Positions 1 through 10,091 of a DNA stretch of 64,000 bases are shown here, piece after piece; within the stretch, counting starts at the first letter, position 1, and each line of letters starts with the position of its first letter. The DNA lies in assembly GCF_023078335.1 (NCBI RefSeq), contig NZ_CP095550.1:1470001-1534000 (forward strand), in the 5' to 3' direction. The translations under genes and the position numbers were made by a program. Source of the stretch: Metabacillus endolithicus. GTDB lineage: Bacteria; Bacillota; Bacilli; Bacillales; Bacillaceae. Under the pieces are notes generated by a model. The model made no database searches, was not told the origin of the DNA, and saw only the letters and a list, made by a program, of their open reading frames with translations.

Positions 1-755
1 CTTCACCCTGGACATGGGTAGATCACCTGGTTTCGGGTCTACGACCACGTACTATGCACGCCCTATTCAGACTCGCTTTCGCTGCGGCTCCGTCTTATCA
101 ACTTAACCTTGCACGGGATCGTAACTCGCCGGTTCATTCTACAAAAGGCACGCCATTACCCATTAACGGGCTTTGACTACTTGTAGGCACACGGTTTCAG
201 GATCTCTTTCACTCCCCTTCCGGGGTGCTTTTCACCTTTCCCTCACGGTACTGGTTCACTATCGGTCACTAGGGAGTATTTAGCCTTGGGAGATGGTCCT
301 CCCTGCTTCCGACGGGATTTCACGTGTCCCGCCGTACTCAGGATCCACTCTGGAGGGAACGAAGTTTCAACTACAGGGTTGTTACCTTCTTTGACGGGCC
401 TTTCCAGACCTCTTCATTTACTCCGTTCCTTTGTAACTCCGTACATGAGTGTCCTACAACCCCAAGAGGCAAGCCTCTTGGTTTGGGCTTCTTCCGTTTC
501 GCTCGCCGCTACTCAGGAAATCGCGTTTGCTTTCTCTTCCTCCGGGTACTTAGATGTTTCAGTTCCCCGGGTCTGCCTTTAATACCCTATGTATTCAGGT
601 AAAAATACTACTCCATTACGAGCAGTGGGTTTCCCCATTCGGAAATCTCCGGATCAAAGCTTACTTACAGCTCCCCGAAGCATATCGGTGTTAGTACCGT
701 CCTTCATCGGCTCCTAGTGCCAAGGCATCCACCGTGCGCCCTTAACAACTTAACC
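1..755 (-). rRNA. 23S ribosomal RNA, 5' part (cut by window start)
   Basis: Read on the minus strand, the sequence begins GGTTAAGTTGTTAAGGGCGC at 755 and continues with the conserved 5' domain of bacterial 23S rRNA. About 755 nt of the roughly 2.9 kb gene are present, and the 3' remainder lies outside the window. It follows the 16S gene on the same strand in the usual 16S-23S order. The 5' end is set by similarity to Bacillus rRNA and could be off by a few bases. Confidence 0.97.
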
Positions 756-2674
<1,919 letters not shown>

Positions 2675-2817
2675 AGAGTTGATATAGCTCATAATAACTT
2701 GTACTATAAAAGTACATTACTTACTTTTGTTAATCTCAGTAAGATTAACTTTAGCACGCTTGGTTTTGTTTAGTTTTCAAAGATCATTTCAAGCTCCGTT
2801 TCAGAAGCGACTTAACC

Positions 2818-2846
2818 AATATAACATTTAGTAATCTTCTCGTCAA
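2818..2846 (-). promoter_or_regulatory. rRNA promoter P2
   Basis: The minus strand reads TTGACG, 17 nt, TATATT, a near-consensus sigma-A promoter pointing into the 16S leader. The downstream leader (about 2752-2795) has a boxA-like TGATCTTTGAAAAC element typical of rrn antitermination. A shared block, CGCTTCTGAA, follows the -10 of both this promoter and P1. Confidence 0.85.
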
Positions 2847-2897
2847 CACCTATTTTTTCGTGTTGTTTTTTTGTCTGCTTCAGAAGCGACGTTTAAT

Positions 2898-2926
2898 AAT
2901 ATATCACGTTTATTTTATAAACACAA
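2898..2926 (-). promoter_or_regulatory. rRNA promoter P1
   Basis: The minus strand reads TTGTGT, 17 nt, TATATT, 80 bp upstream of P2 and in the same orientation. Tandem P1/P2 promoters are the normal arrangement for Bacillus rrn operons. The same short block, CGCTTCTGAA, follows the -10 in both, so the pair probably arose by duplication. Confidence 0.8.
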
Positions 2927-2955
2927 GCACTTTTAAAAAAATAAAAAGATGACAA

Positions 2956-3585
2956 TCAGCCACCTTCATTCATTGCCCCTCTATAATATTGTTCTTCAAG
3001 CAAAGATATATTCTCGCGCTCTTTTAATTTACCTTCTTTATCTAAAATATCCTTTAATAATTTAAATGCTAAAATTTCAGGGGGGGTAATATCTTTCTTT
3101 AATGCTTCTGTGAGTATTAAAGGTGCTAACTCAATATGATATTCACAGAGTTCTTTACATTTATATAGTATTTTATCATCTTCCTCACTTTGAGCATAAT
3201 ACATTTTAACTAATTCCTGGTGGGCACGGTGCAAAATAAAAGGACGCTTCGTACGGTTAATGATTTCAATTAATAATTTTTCAGCAAGAAGATATTCCTT
3301 TGATTCAAAAGCCCAAGAAACATTTCCTAATAAAAAACCACAATCACTTCTTTTTGTTTTGGCATGACTGTCAGGGTGATCTAAATCCTTAGGCTGAATC
3401 CTTCCTCCAAAGGACCACTTTATACAATTTCTAATAAATGCTCTTTCATAACTTTGAAGACTATCCCAAAAATCATCAAGTTCTAATTGATGAATAATGC
3501 CACCGTATTGTCTTTCTATTTTTGCTACTTTCATTTGTTTTATTAGTGCTGGATTTTTAAAGTTGAATAGTTTTTTTATACCCAT
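2956..3585 (-). CDS. hypothetical protein (209 aa), helical
   Basis: I recognise this only as a conserved-looking Bacillus hypothetical. The protein is soluble and largely helical, with no signal peptide or membrane segment. A central GFLLGNVSW segment is followed by helices that look TPR-like (LAEKLLIEIINR, RAHQELVKMYYA, CKELCEYHIELAP). The ATG at 3585 is chosen because AAGAGGTGA sits 5 nt upstream; a GTG at 3633 would add 16 residues but has a weaker site. The gene lies just upstream of the rRNA promoters on the same strand. The C-terminus could be altered by a frameshift, which I cannot judge without homologs. Confidence 0.75.
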   Translation of the reverse strand: MGIKKLFNFKNPALIKQMKVAKIERQYGGIIHQLELDDFWDSLQSYERAFIRNCIKWSFGGRIQPKDLDHPDSHAKTKRSDCGFLLGNVSWAFESKEYLLAEKLLIEIINRTKRPFILHRAHQELVKMYYAQSEEDDKILYKCKELCEYHIELAPLILTEALKKDITPPEILAFKLLKDILDKEGKLKERENISLLEEQYYRGAMNEGG

Positions 3586-3680
3586 ACATTCACCTCTTGG
3601 ACAATTCTGATGAATTATATGTTTTATTCTCACCTTTCATTACTCTGTAGACTAAACTCTTATTTATTCTATATTTATAG

Positions 3681-3709
3681 TTGTAGTAAGCACAGAGATC
3701 ATGTATAGT
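3681..3709 (+). promoter_or_regulatory. sigma-A promoter of the thiT leader
   Basis: TTGTAG, 17 nt, TATAGT stands about 20 bp before the conserved core of the TPP riboswitch. Position and spacing fit the start of the riboswitch transcript. Confidence 0.65.
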
Positions 3710-3728
3710 AATGACTAAAATAAATACT

Positions 3729-3827
3729 TAAACCACAAGGGGAGCCTTTAAGCTGAGATTGAATGTTTACCATTCTAACCCTTTGAACCTGTTAGTTAAT
3801 ACTAGTGTAGGGATGTGGAAGATCATG
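3729..3827 (+). promoter_or_regulatory. TPP (THI-box) riboswitch
   Basis: The segment contains the conserved thiamine-pyrophosphate aptamer blocks GGGGAGCCTTTAAGCTGAGA, ACCCTTTGAACCTG and TAGTGTAGGGATGTGG in the right order and spacing. The next hairpin is a terminator (3833-3877), and thiT follows. This fits transcription attenuation of thiT when TPP is abundant. Confidence 0.96.
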
Positions 3828-3832
3828 TTTAA

Positions 3833-3877
3833 AGTAATGCTTGGATTATATGATCATTCCAATCATTGCTTTTTTAT
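3833..3877 (+). terminator. riboswitch-controlled terminator of thiT leader
   Basis: AGTAATGCTTGGA pairs with TCCAATCATTGCT (one wobble, one mismatch) and is followed by TTTTTTATTTT. It lies between the TPP aptamer and thiT, so it is the likely expression platform. Confidence 0.8.
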
Positions 3878-3932
3878 TTTGAGGCTAAAATAAGGTTGCC
3901 TTTTGGTTTGATGTAAAAGAGAGGTAATTAGT

Positions 3933-4505
3933 TTGCGAGGAAATCAACGTTTATTATTTTTAATCGAAGTTGCTATGTTAGCTTCACTGGCATTTTTACT
4001 TGATTTATTATCAAGTGTTATTGGTAAGTTACCACAGGGCGGTTCCATTTCACTGGGCATGATCCCAATTTTCATCATTGCTTATCGTTGGGGAATAAAA
4101 GGAGGACTTCTAACTGGTTTGTTACTAGGCCTTTTACAAGCTGTTCTTGGCAACCCTTATATTGTCCATCCTGTTCAAGGGTTTCTTGATTACTACCTAG
4201 CATTTACTGTTGTTGGGTTTAGTGGAGTCTTCTTCAAGCAGATTCAAAACGCTTTTCAAAATAATAGTAAAAAGTTAGCGATTTTTTATATAACACTAGG
4301 GGCACTACTTGGAAGTTTACTAAGAATGGTCGCACATGTTGTTGCGGGTGTTGCATTTTTTGCATCGTTCGCACCTGAAGGTACTCCTGTACTAACATAC
4401 TCTATTGTTTATAATGCTTCTTATATGATTCCAACAATGATCGTTTCTGCAATTGTTGTTAGTTTACTATTAGTAACTTCTCCTAGATTAATAATAAGAA
4501 AATAA
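3933..4505 (+). CDS. thiT: energy-coupled thiamine transporter ThiT
   Basis: This 190-residue hydrophobic protein with about six membrane helices matches ThiT (YuaJ), the substrate-binding S-component of an ECF-type thiamine importer. ThiT works with the shared EcfT/EcfA module, which is not in this window. The family-typical segments GKLPQGGSISLGMIPI and a late VHPVQGFLDYYLAF loop are visible. The start is a TTG at 3933 with AGAGGTAA about 7 nt upstream. The TPP riboswitch directly upstream confirms thiamine-related function and feedback control. It appears monocistronic, with a strong terminator just after the stop. Confidence 0.95.
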   Translation: MRGNQRLLFLIEVAMLASLAFLLDLLSSVIGKLPQGGSISLGMIPIFIIAYRWGIKGGLLTGLLLGLLQAVLGNPYIVHPVQGFLDYYLAFTVVGFSGVFFKQIQNAFQNNSKKLAIFYITLGALLGSLLRMVAHVVAGVAFFASFAPEGTPVLTYSIVYNASYMIPTMIVSAIVVSLLLVTSPRLIIRK

Positions 4506-4512
4506 CTCTAAC

Positions 4513-4545
4513 AAAACCTTGGCCCCTCGCCAAGGTTTTTCTATT
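4513..4545 (+). terminator. terminator after thiT
   Basis: AAAACCTTGGC and GCCAAGGTTTT form an 11-bp stem followed by a T-rich run. Confidence 0.85.
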
Positions 4546-4717
4546 TTTCATAAATAATAAGTAATCATCATAGTAGATACTATTATCTCTATGAAACCCC
4601 TTATTACACTATCACTCTGCACGAATAAATTCTACTTTGTAGAAAAAACATTCATATTTTCAATTCTTTCAGCATGTATTAATAGAAATAATAGATTTAT
4701 AATCGGAGGACAAAGAG

Positions 4718-4906
4718 ATGACTGTATCTTATGGAATTATATTATTAACATTATTTCTATCACTATTTCATTTCTCTTATGGCTATAAGGAGGCAATTCG
4801 AATTAGTAACGAAGAGGGTCCTGTTCAAGGCTTGTCTTTAATATTTAGCATTCCTCTAGGTTTTACCTTTGCTTACTTATGTTCGATTTTCTACATTTCA
4901 TCTTAA
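4718..4906 (+). CDS. small membrane protein (62 aa), unknown function
   Basis: This short ORF has an excellent ribosome site (ATCGGAGGACAAAGAG before the ATG). Its product has two hydrophobic segments (about residues 4-22 and 40-60) separated by a short charged loop, NEEGPVQG. It is immediately followed by a terminator, which supports a real gene. I do not recognise a family. Confidence 0.65.
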   Translation: MTVSYGIILLTLFLSLFHFSYGYKEAIRISNEEGPVQGLSLIFSIPLGFTFAYLCSIFYISS

Positions 4907-4910
4907 TTTT

Positions 4911-4938
4911 ACAAACTCGCCAATCGGCGAGTTTTTTT
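4911..4938 (+). terminator. terminator after small membrane protein gene
   Basis: AACTCGCC and GGCGAGTT form a stem with a 4-nt loop, followed by seven T residues. Confidence 0.85.
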
Positions 4939-5032
4939 GAAATTTCTTAAGCACGTCCTTACCTTCAAACGTCATTTTTACCAATCCTGCTTCATAAATA
5001 TCAATAAGAATTCACCTTTGCAGGAGGTTGCT

Positions 5033-6176
5033 TTGGAGACATTTAAATTGGTATGTAAAAACTTTATATACTCCAGTTTTACTCTCATTATACTATTTGT
5101 ATGTTTTGTTTGTTTCCATTTATTTTCTCACATAAAAGTCAGTCTTGTTTTTAGCATAGTTATGACACTAACTTCTTTTACTCTATTCTGTTTCTTTGTA
5201 TATAGTTTGATCACTTTGAAAAGGACTTTTTCATTTTATTTTTTAAAAGGTCGGAGTGGAATTGTTTCTTTTATAATGATCACAACATGCACTTTCTTTT
5301 TATCCATCTACTTTTTTTCCATCAATCTCATGATATCTAGTGAGTTGGGAGGAAATTTAACACTTGAGGAGAAGTACCAGCTTTATTTAATACCTTTTCA
5401 ATCAAATAAGGTAACCATTGCAGATTATCAAGCGATGAAGAAGGATAAAATGGTGAGCTCATACAAAAATGTAATGATCTATTATGAAACACATGAGAAA
5501 GAGCTGGTCCCAATTATAGAGGATGTTCTAAATCGTGCTGATGAACTTACAACAAATCTTTTGGGTGATGTCCACGATAACGAGATTGATCTTATTCTTC
5601 ATTCTTCTATAGAAGATCTTTATGAAAAAACCTCCTTAGTTCAGACTATGCTACTTTGACGATCCGAATGATATTGTCGGGATTGCCATAACGGACTTAT
5701 CAGATATCGTCTCAAATCAAATGCCACAATCATTTTATTTCCAAAGCACCATTTTACACGAATATACTCACTATCGATTGCAAGCTTTTATTAAAGAGCA
5801 AGAACTTTACGTCTATAGAATTCCTCTATGGTTTCATGAGGGAGTTGCAGAGTATGTTGGTATGTATAACGTTGCACATCGATATTATCCTTTTCAAGAA
5901 ACCTCATTTTCCCATCTTGTGACACATAAAGACTGGGAAAAATATCGTCTAGAAGATTATGATGTTTATTTGCAAAGTTATTATGCAATTAAGTATCTCG
6001 TTGATCAATTCGGAGAACCAATTCTTAAATCAATCATTATAGAAACAGCAAAAACTAATGATTTTAATGAGGGATTTACTAAAGCAACTGGTATTACAAT
6101 AGAAGATTTACAATCACAGTATATTAAAGAAGAAAATCAATACTTCCAAACAAAAAATGAAAGCCTCCAGCATTAG
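5033..6176 (+). pseudogene. membrane-anchored zinc metallopeptidase (peptidase MA-like), frameshifted
   Basis: The first part (5033-5659) encodes about three N-terminal membrane helices and an extracytoplasmic segment. The second part (frame open from 5640, through 6176) holds the gluzincin motif HEYTHY followed by WFHEGVAEY, in which the two His and the Glu would bind zinc and the first Glu would be catalytic. This is the peptidase-MA-like family. The frames join between 5640 and 5657, where one extra base (or two missing) breaks the gene; with the shift corrected the protein reads on through YFDDPNDIVG to the HEYTH motif. The TTG at 5033 is the preferred start because AGGAGG lies 6 nt upstream. 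Substrate unknown. Confidence 0.75.
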
Positions 6177-6188
6177 CTGGCAGGCTTT
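6161..6188. terminator. shared bidirectional terminator overlapping two stop codons
   Basis: AAGCCTCCAGC pairs with GCTGGCAGGCTT (one bulge). The stop codons of the two convergent genes (TAG at 6174-6176 on plus, TAA at 6173-6175 on minus) lie in the loop. The U-tract is good on the minus side (TTTCATTTTTTG) and weaker on the plus side. Confidence 0.7.
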
Positions 6189-7081
6189 AGTTCTTTGCGC
6201 ATGTATTTTTTTATTTGTTTTTCTAATACAAAAAGCATAATCCCAACCATAATAATACTTCCTCCCGCTACTTGGGAGGGAATCATTTTTTCTCCTAAAA
6301 AGAAATATGCAAGGATTATTGAACCAACTGGCTCGAACAAAATCATCACAGATATTGTATTTGTGCTAACCCATTTTAAAGACCAATTAAATAATGAGTG
6401 TCCGAGCAATGTTGGAATAATGGCTAATAGAATAAAATTATACCAGTCTGATGTCGGATAAGGACCTAAGGGATATTGTAAGATTAAACAATAGAGTAAT
6501 AGAGTTAATGAGCTAATTCCATATACAATGAATGTATATAAAATAAGCGAGTGTCTTTTTCTAATTCCCTGTCCAAAGAGCAAATATGCGGTAATCATTG
6601 CACATGCTACTAAAGAAAGAATATCCCCAAACAAAGCAAGACCACTTATTTTAAAATCGCCCCAACTAATGATCATACTCCCAGTGATAGCGAGAATTCC
6701 ACTATACAAAGCCATCTTTGAAACTTTTTCTTTAAAAAACAAATATGTTCCCACAAACGCAAACAACGGTTGAAGAGTTACTAAAACTACAGAACTAGCG
6801 ACTGATGTATAGTTTAACGATTCAAACCAAAGAATGAAATGAAAAGCTAAAAATACACCGGCTATCGTTGAATATAACCAATCTACTTTTGATAAGGCCT
6901 TCAATTCTGAACGATGTTTGATTAGAAATATTGGCGCAATAAGAATCGTCGCAAAAAACAATCGATAAAAAGCAATAACCGGAGCAGGAGCTGATGTTAT
7001 CTTTACAAAAATAGCTGAAGTTGAAACAGAAAGTACACCAACAACCAGAGCTGCATAAGGAAAAAAGCGCGGAGAGTTCAA
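6173..7081 (-). CDS. EamA/DMT-family transporter
   Basis: This protein of about 302 residues has ten predicted membrane helices arranged as two EamA repeats, the drug/metabolite transporter fold. The sequence shows SAIFVKITSAPAP in helix 1 and LFEPVGSIILAYFFLGE late in the second repeat, which are typical. The TTG at 7081 is preferred as start because AGGAGG lies 7 nt before it; an ATG six codons upstream has only a weak site. Substrate cannot be deduced. It is transcribed divergently from the DinB gene and converges with the peptidase gene, overlapping it by four bases. Confidence 0.85.
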   Translation of the reverse strand: MNSPRFFPYAALVVGVLSVSTSAIFVKITSAPAPVIAFYRLFFATILIAPIFLIKHRSELKALSKVDWLYSTIAGVFLAFHFILWFESLNYTSVASSVVLVTLQPLFAFVGTYLFFKEKVSKMALYSGILAITGSMIISWGDFKISGLALFGDILSLVACAMITAYLLFGQGIRKRHSLILYTFIVYGISSLTLLLYCLILQYPLGPYPTSDWYNFILLAIIPTLLGHSLFNWSLKWVSTNTISVMILFEPVGSIILAYFFLGEKMIPSQVAGGSIIMVGIMLFVLEKQIKKYMRKELKPAS

Positions 7082-7196
7082 AGTTGTTCCTCCTATCATT
7101 CAAAAACCTACAATATTCTACCATGAAACGTAATAGAATAGTTGCGAAATTTGTAGAAGAATTCATAATAGAGTTGGAAAATCTTTGTAGTATAAT

Positions 7197-7226
7197 AGTA
7201 TTAGTTTCAAATCTACTAATATTGTA
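7197..7226. promoter_or_regulatory. inverted repeat between EamA and DinB genes
   Basis: TAGTATTAGT and ACTAATATTGTA form a nearly perfect inverted repeat with a 9-nt centre in the divergent intergenic region. It could be an operator for one or both genes. No regulator gene is adjacent, so this is only a candidate. Confidence 0.35.
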
Positions 7227-7255
7227 TGAAAAAATACTAATCAAGGGGGAAAATA

Positions 7256-7756
7256 ATGATCATTCAACTTGAAACCACACGTCAAGAAATTCTAAATACT
7301 GTTAATGGCATTCCAGAACATTTATTCAATGAAAGAGAAAATGAGCAAACATGGAGTGTTGGGCAAGTACTTGAACACCTACATAAAACTGAAGTTGAGA
7401 TTACGAAAGCTATAAAGTATATGTTAACCCTACCAGAGCAAGAACCTCTTCCAGATCAACCACTTGAACTAACATTAAATCGTTCTACAAAAATAATGGC
7501 ACCAGCAGCAATTACTCCAGCAATTGTAGTAAATAAAAACGACATTTTACAAGCTCTGTCTCAATCTCGAAATCAACTCCTACAACTTATTGATTCTATA
7601 CCTCCAGAGCAAGACCTTACAACACGAGGATTTAAACACCCTGTTTTCCCAATTTTATCGATTAAACAATGGATTGAATTTGTTGGTTATCATGAACAAA
7701 GACATCTAGCACAAATTTTCGAAATAAAACAGTTTATCACAAATGAAAGCGTTTAA
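7256..7756 (+). CDS. DinB-like protein
   Basis: This 166-residue protein has the DinB/YfiT four-helix fold. Conserved metal-type histidines can be seen at HLHKTE (about residues 41-43) and GYHEQRH (about 144-148). These proteins often act as metal-dependent thiol transferases or detoxification enzymes, but the substrate here is unknown. AAGGGGGAAAAT gives a good ribosome site. Its stop overlaps an ATG of the next reading frame, so it may be co-transcribed with the SGNH gene. Confidence 0.85.
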   Translation: MIIQLETTRQEILNTVNGIPEHLFNERENEQTWSVGQVLEHLHKTEVEITKAIKYMLTLPEQEPLPDQPLELTLNRSTKIMAPAAITPAIVVNKNDILQALSQSRNQLLQLIDSIPPEQDLTTRGFKHPVFPILSIKQWIEFVGYHEQRHLAQIFEIKQFITNESV

Positions 7757-7776
7757 TGACTAGGGGGATACAGCAA

Positions 7777-9098
7777 TTGAATAAATATAAAAAACAATCA
7801 CTAATTCTTGTTATTTTCACTGCATTAACTTTATTATTCTCGACAACTGCAACTGCAGCCGAACAGGAAGAAACATTAACAGTTGTTTCTCTTGGTGACT
7901 CCATTACATTTGGGTGGAATTTGGAACAACCACAGACTCCTCCTGTTCAATCGGAAAATGCCTTCCCTTTTCTAATAGGTAACGGAAATACAGAGGTTTT
8001 AAATGTCAGCTATCCTGGATGGACTTCAACTCAGCTCCTTGAAGCCATAAAAACGGAAGAATCCCAACAAAAGCTCCAACAAGCTGAAACTGTTACATTA
8101 AGTATTGGAGCAAATGACCTATTACAAGCAATTGAACTAAGTAAAATGATTGAGAATCAGCAAGCCGTTGATCCAGAAGCGCTTCAACAAAAGGTTGCAG
8201 CTGCGACTGCTCAAGTATACAACAATATAACAGAAATCATTACTCTTATAAAAGGACAAACAGATGCACCAATTTTATTATATTCGTTATATAACCCATT
8301 CGGTATGAATGATCCAATCTACGGAAGTATACATATGTTAGGTGAAATGATTACGAACAGTGTAAACAGCAAGGTATATTCAACAATAGCTTTCAACAAG
8401 GTGTACAATATCTTGATGCCTATTCTGCTTTTAATGGTAAGCAACAGGACTACATCATACCAGGAGATATTCATCCAACGATTTCCGGTCAACAAGCGTT
8501 AGCTCTGCTTGCAACAAATCGGCTTAATGAATTAAACCCAATTATGATAAACCCAATCTTGTCTACTGAGGAAGAAACAGCAGAACCTGTTTCCATTACA
8601 CTTGAAAAAATTGAACATACTATAGAAATCAAATGGCTTTCTGGAGAAAAAACTGCAGCTGATTTTGTAAATGAGGGAAATCTCGTAGAAAACAACTCCT
8701 TTACTGTTACTGAGAATGGTGTTTATACCATTTATGTAAAAACTGCATTAGGAGAAAGCATTAGTAGAATTGAAATCTCAAATATCACTCCTAAAGTTGA
8801 AGATCCGATAGAAGATGAGGAGCCTCCAGTTGACGTTGAACAACCAGAGGAAGAAGAACCTCCAAGTGATACAAATGAAGATGAAGATCAAGTTCCTGCA
8901 GAGCAACCTGAAAAAGAAACTCAAGATGAAGCTCCAAAGGTGGAGAAACCAAAGCAAACAATGGTGAAAAGTGGACATGCTCTACCAGATACAGCCACTT
9001 CTATGTACAACATTTTACTAACTGGCCTTTGTTTCATAGGAATAGGTGGCGGAGTCTTATTTAATCAAAGACTACGAAAATCAAGGGTAAAGCAATAA
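7777..9098 (+). pseudogene. SGNH/GDSL esterase with LPDTA cell-wall anchor, frameshifted
   Basis: A signal peptide (ending TTATAA) precedes the GDSL block SLGDSITFGW; SIGANDLL is block III and GDIHPT carries the catalytic Asp-His. An acidic proline/glutamate-rich linker then leads to the sorting signal LPDTA, a membrane helix and a basic tail (KSRVKQ). Between about 8375 and 8393 one base appears to be missing: adding one A near 8381 fuses the two frames into YSNNSFQQGVQYLDAY. TTG at 7777 is the probable start because AGGGGGA lies about 8 nt upstream. LPDTA is the motif used by class D sortases such as B. subtilis SrtD. It is likely a surface-anchored lipase/esterase or deacetylase. Confidence 0.8.
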
Positions 9099-9103
9099 AT
9101 GAA

Positions 9104-9137
9104 ATAAGTACCCCACTAACGGGGTACTTATTTTCAC
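9104..9137. terminator. bidirectional terminator
   Basis: AAGTACCCC and GGGGTACTT form a stem with ACTAAC as the loop region, between convergent genes, with T/A-rich flanks on both sides. Confidence 0.8.
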
Positions 9138-9871
9138 TCTGAACCTTTCTGTTTATGGTGTTCCTCTTTATGTCTCATAAAATGAAAATCTCTTTCTTCA
9201 TCAAAAGGAAAAAGCTTTTGTTTTTTCGCTTCATCTTTGTAATTTGTAAAGATTTCCTCCATAAGTTGTTGAGTTGTTTTATCTTTTGCATCAATTCCTA
9301 GCTTCTCCGCAGTTTGTAACGTTTTCTTATCAATAACCTCTCTTGCAAGCTGCTTCATATCCTTACCTTCTGTTTCAATCCCTAATTTTTTTGCTTCATT
9401 CTTTATGCCAACCTCAAAAACTTCCTTGCCTAGTTCATCTAAAGTTTTCCCCTCTGTATCAATATTCAGCTCTTTAGCTTTATTCATAATGAGCGTTTCT
9501 CTAATTTCATTCGCAATATCCTCCATGTCTTTTCCATCCGTCTTAATTCCCAACTCTTTTGCTTTGTTCATAATGTGAGTTTCTCTTAATTCTTTTGCAA
9601 CTTCTTCTACTTCTTTTCCTTCCGTTTCTATTCCCATTTCTTTTGCTTTTTCGATAATTTTTGCTTCATGTACTTCTTTAGCTAATTGTTCAGTTTCTTT
9701 TCCTTCTGCTTCAATTCCTAATTCTTCTGCTCTTTTTTCTAAAAAATCACGATTCATCTTGTGGTGAGGGTGCCCTTCCCCCGGTCCCTTCTCAGCTAAA
9801 GCAGGACTTGCCCCAATTATTCCTATAGCAAGTGCTCCAGTTAATACGTATGTAACCATTTTTCTTTTCAT
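9134..9871 (-). CDS. secreted protein with six 28-residue repeats
   Basis: A clear signal peptide (residues 1-26, ending SPALA) is followed by a His-rich stretch and then six consecutive 28-residue units from about residue 47. The unit pattern is KAKELGIxTEGKxxEELAKE followed by eight more residues. All units keep the LGI/T-E-GK core, so each is probably a short two-helix or helix-turn element. The C-terminus is charged and His-rich. GGAGGT lies upstream of the ATG. No enzymatic motif is visible. Function is unknown; a cell-surface or metal-binding scaffold is possible because of the His clusters, but this is inference. Confidence 0.85.
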   Translation of the reverse strand: MKRKMVTYVLTGALAIGIIGASPALAEKGPGEGHPHHKMNRDFLEKRAEELGIEAEGKETEQLAKEVHEAKIIEKAKEMGIETEGKEVEEVAKELRETHIMNKAKELGIKTDGKDMEDIANEIRETLIMNKAKELNIDTEGKTLDELGKEVFEVGIKNEAKKLGIETEGKDMKQLAREVIDKKTLQTAEKLGIDAKDKTTQQLMEEIFTNYKDEAKKQKLFPFDEERDFHFMRHKEEHHKQKGSE

Positions 9872-10091
9872 TTTCTACCTCCATTAAGTATAGATTGGAA
9901 AAATGTATTCACCATTTTCCGCTTCCTTCATAGAGTGTCCAAAAATCTTGAATAAATTGTTACTATTATGTTTCATCTTTTTGAACGAGTATGAAAGAAT
10001 TATGTGACGAAAGGTAATAACATATATAATGATAAAGATTAGAACATTTTATATACATTTGCGCTTATATATAGTCAGGAGTGAATGATCG

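Noticed and set aside
4591-4788. A 65-codon frame overlapping the small membrane protein gene
   Set aside because: It lacks a ribosome site and overlaps the better-supported 4718-4906 gene in another frame.
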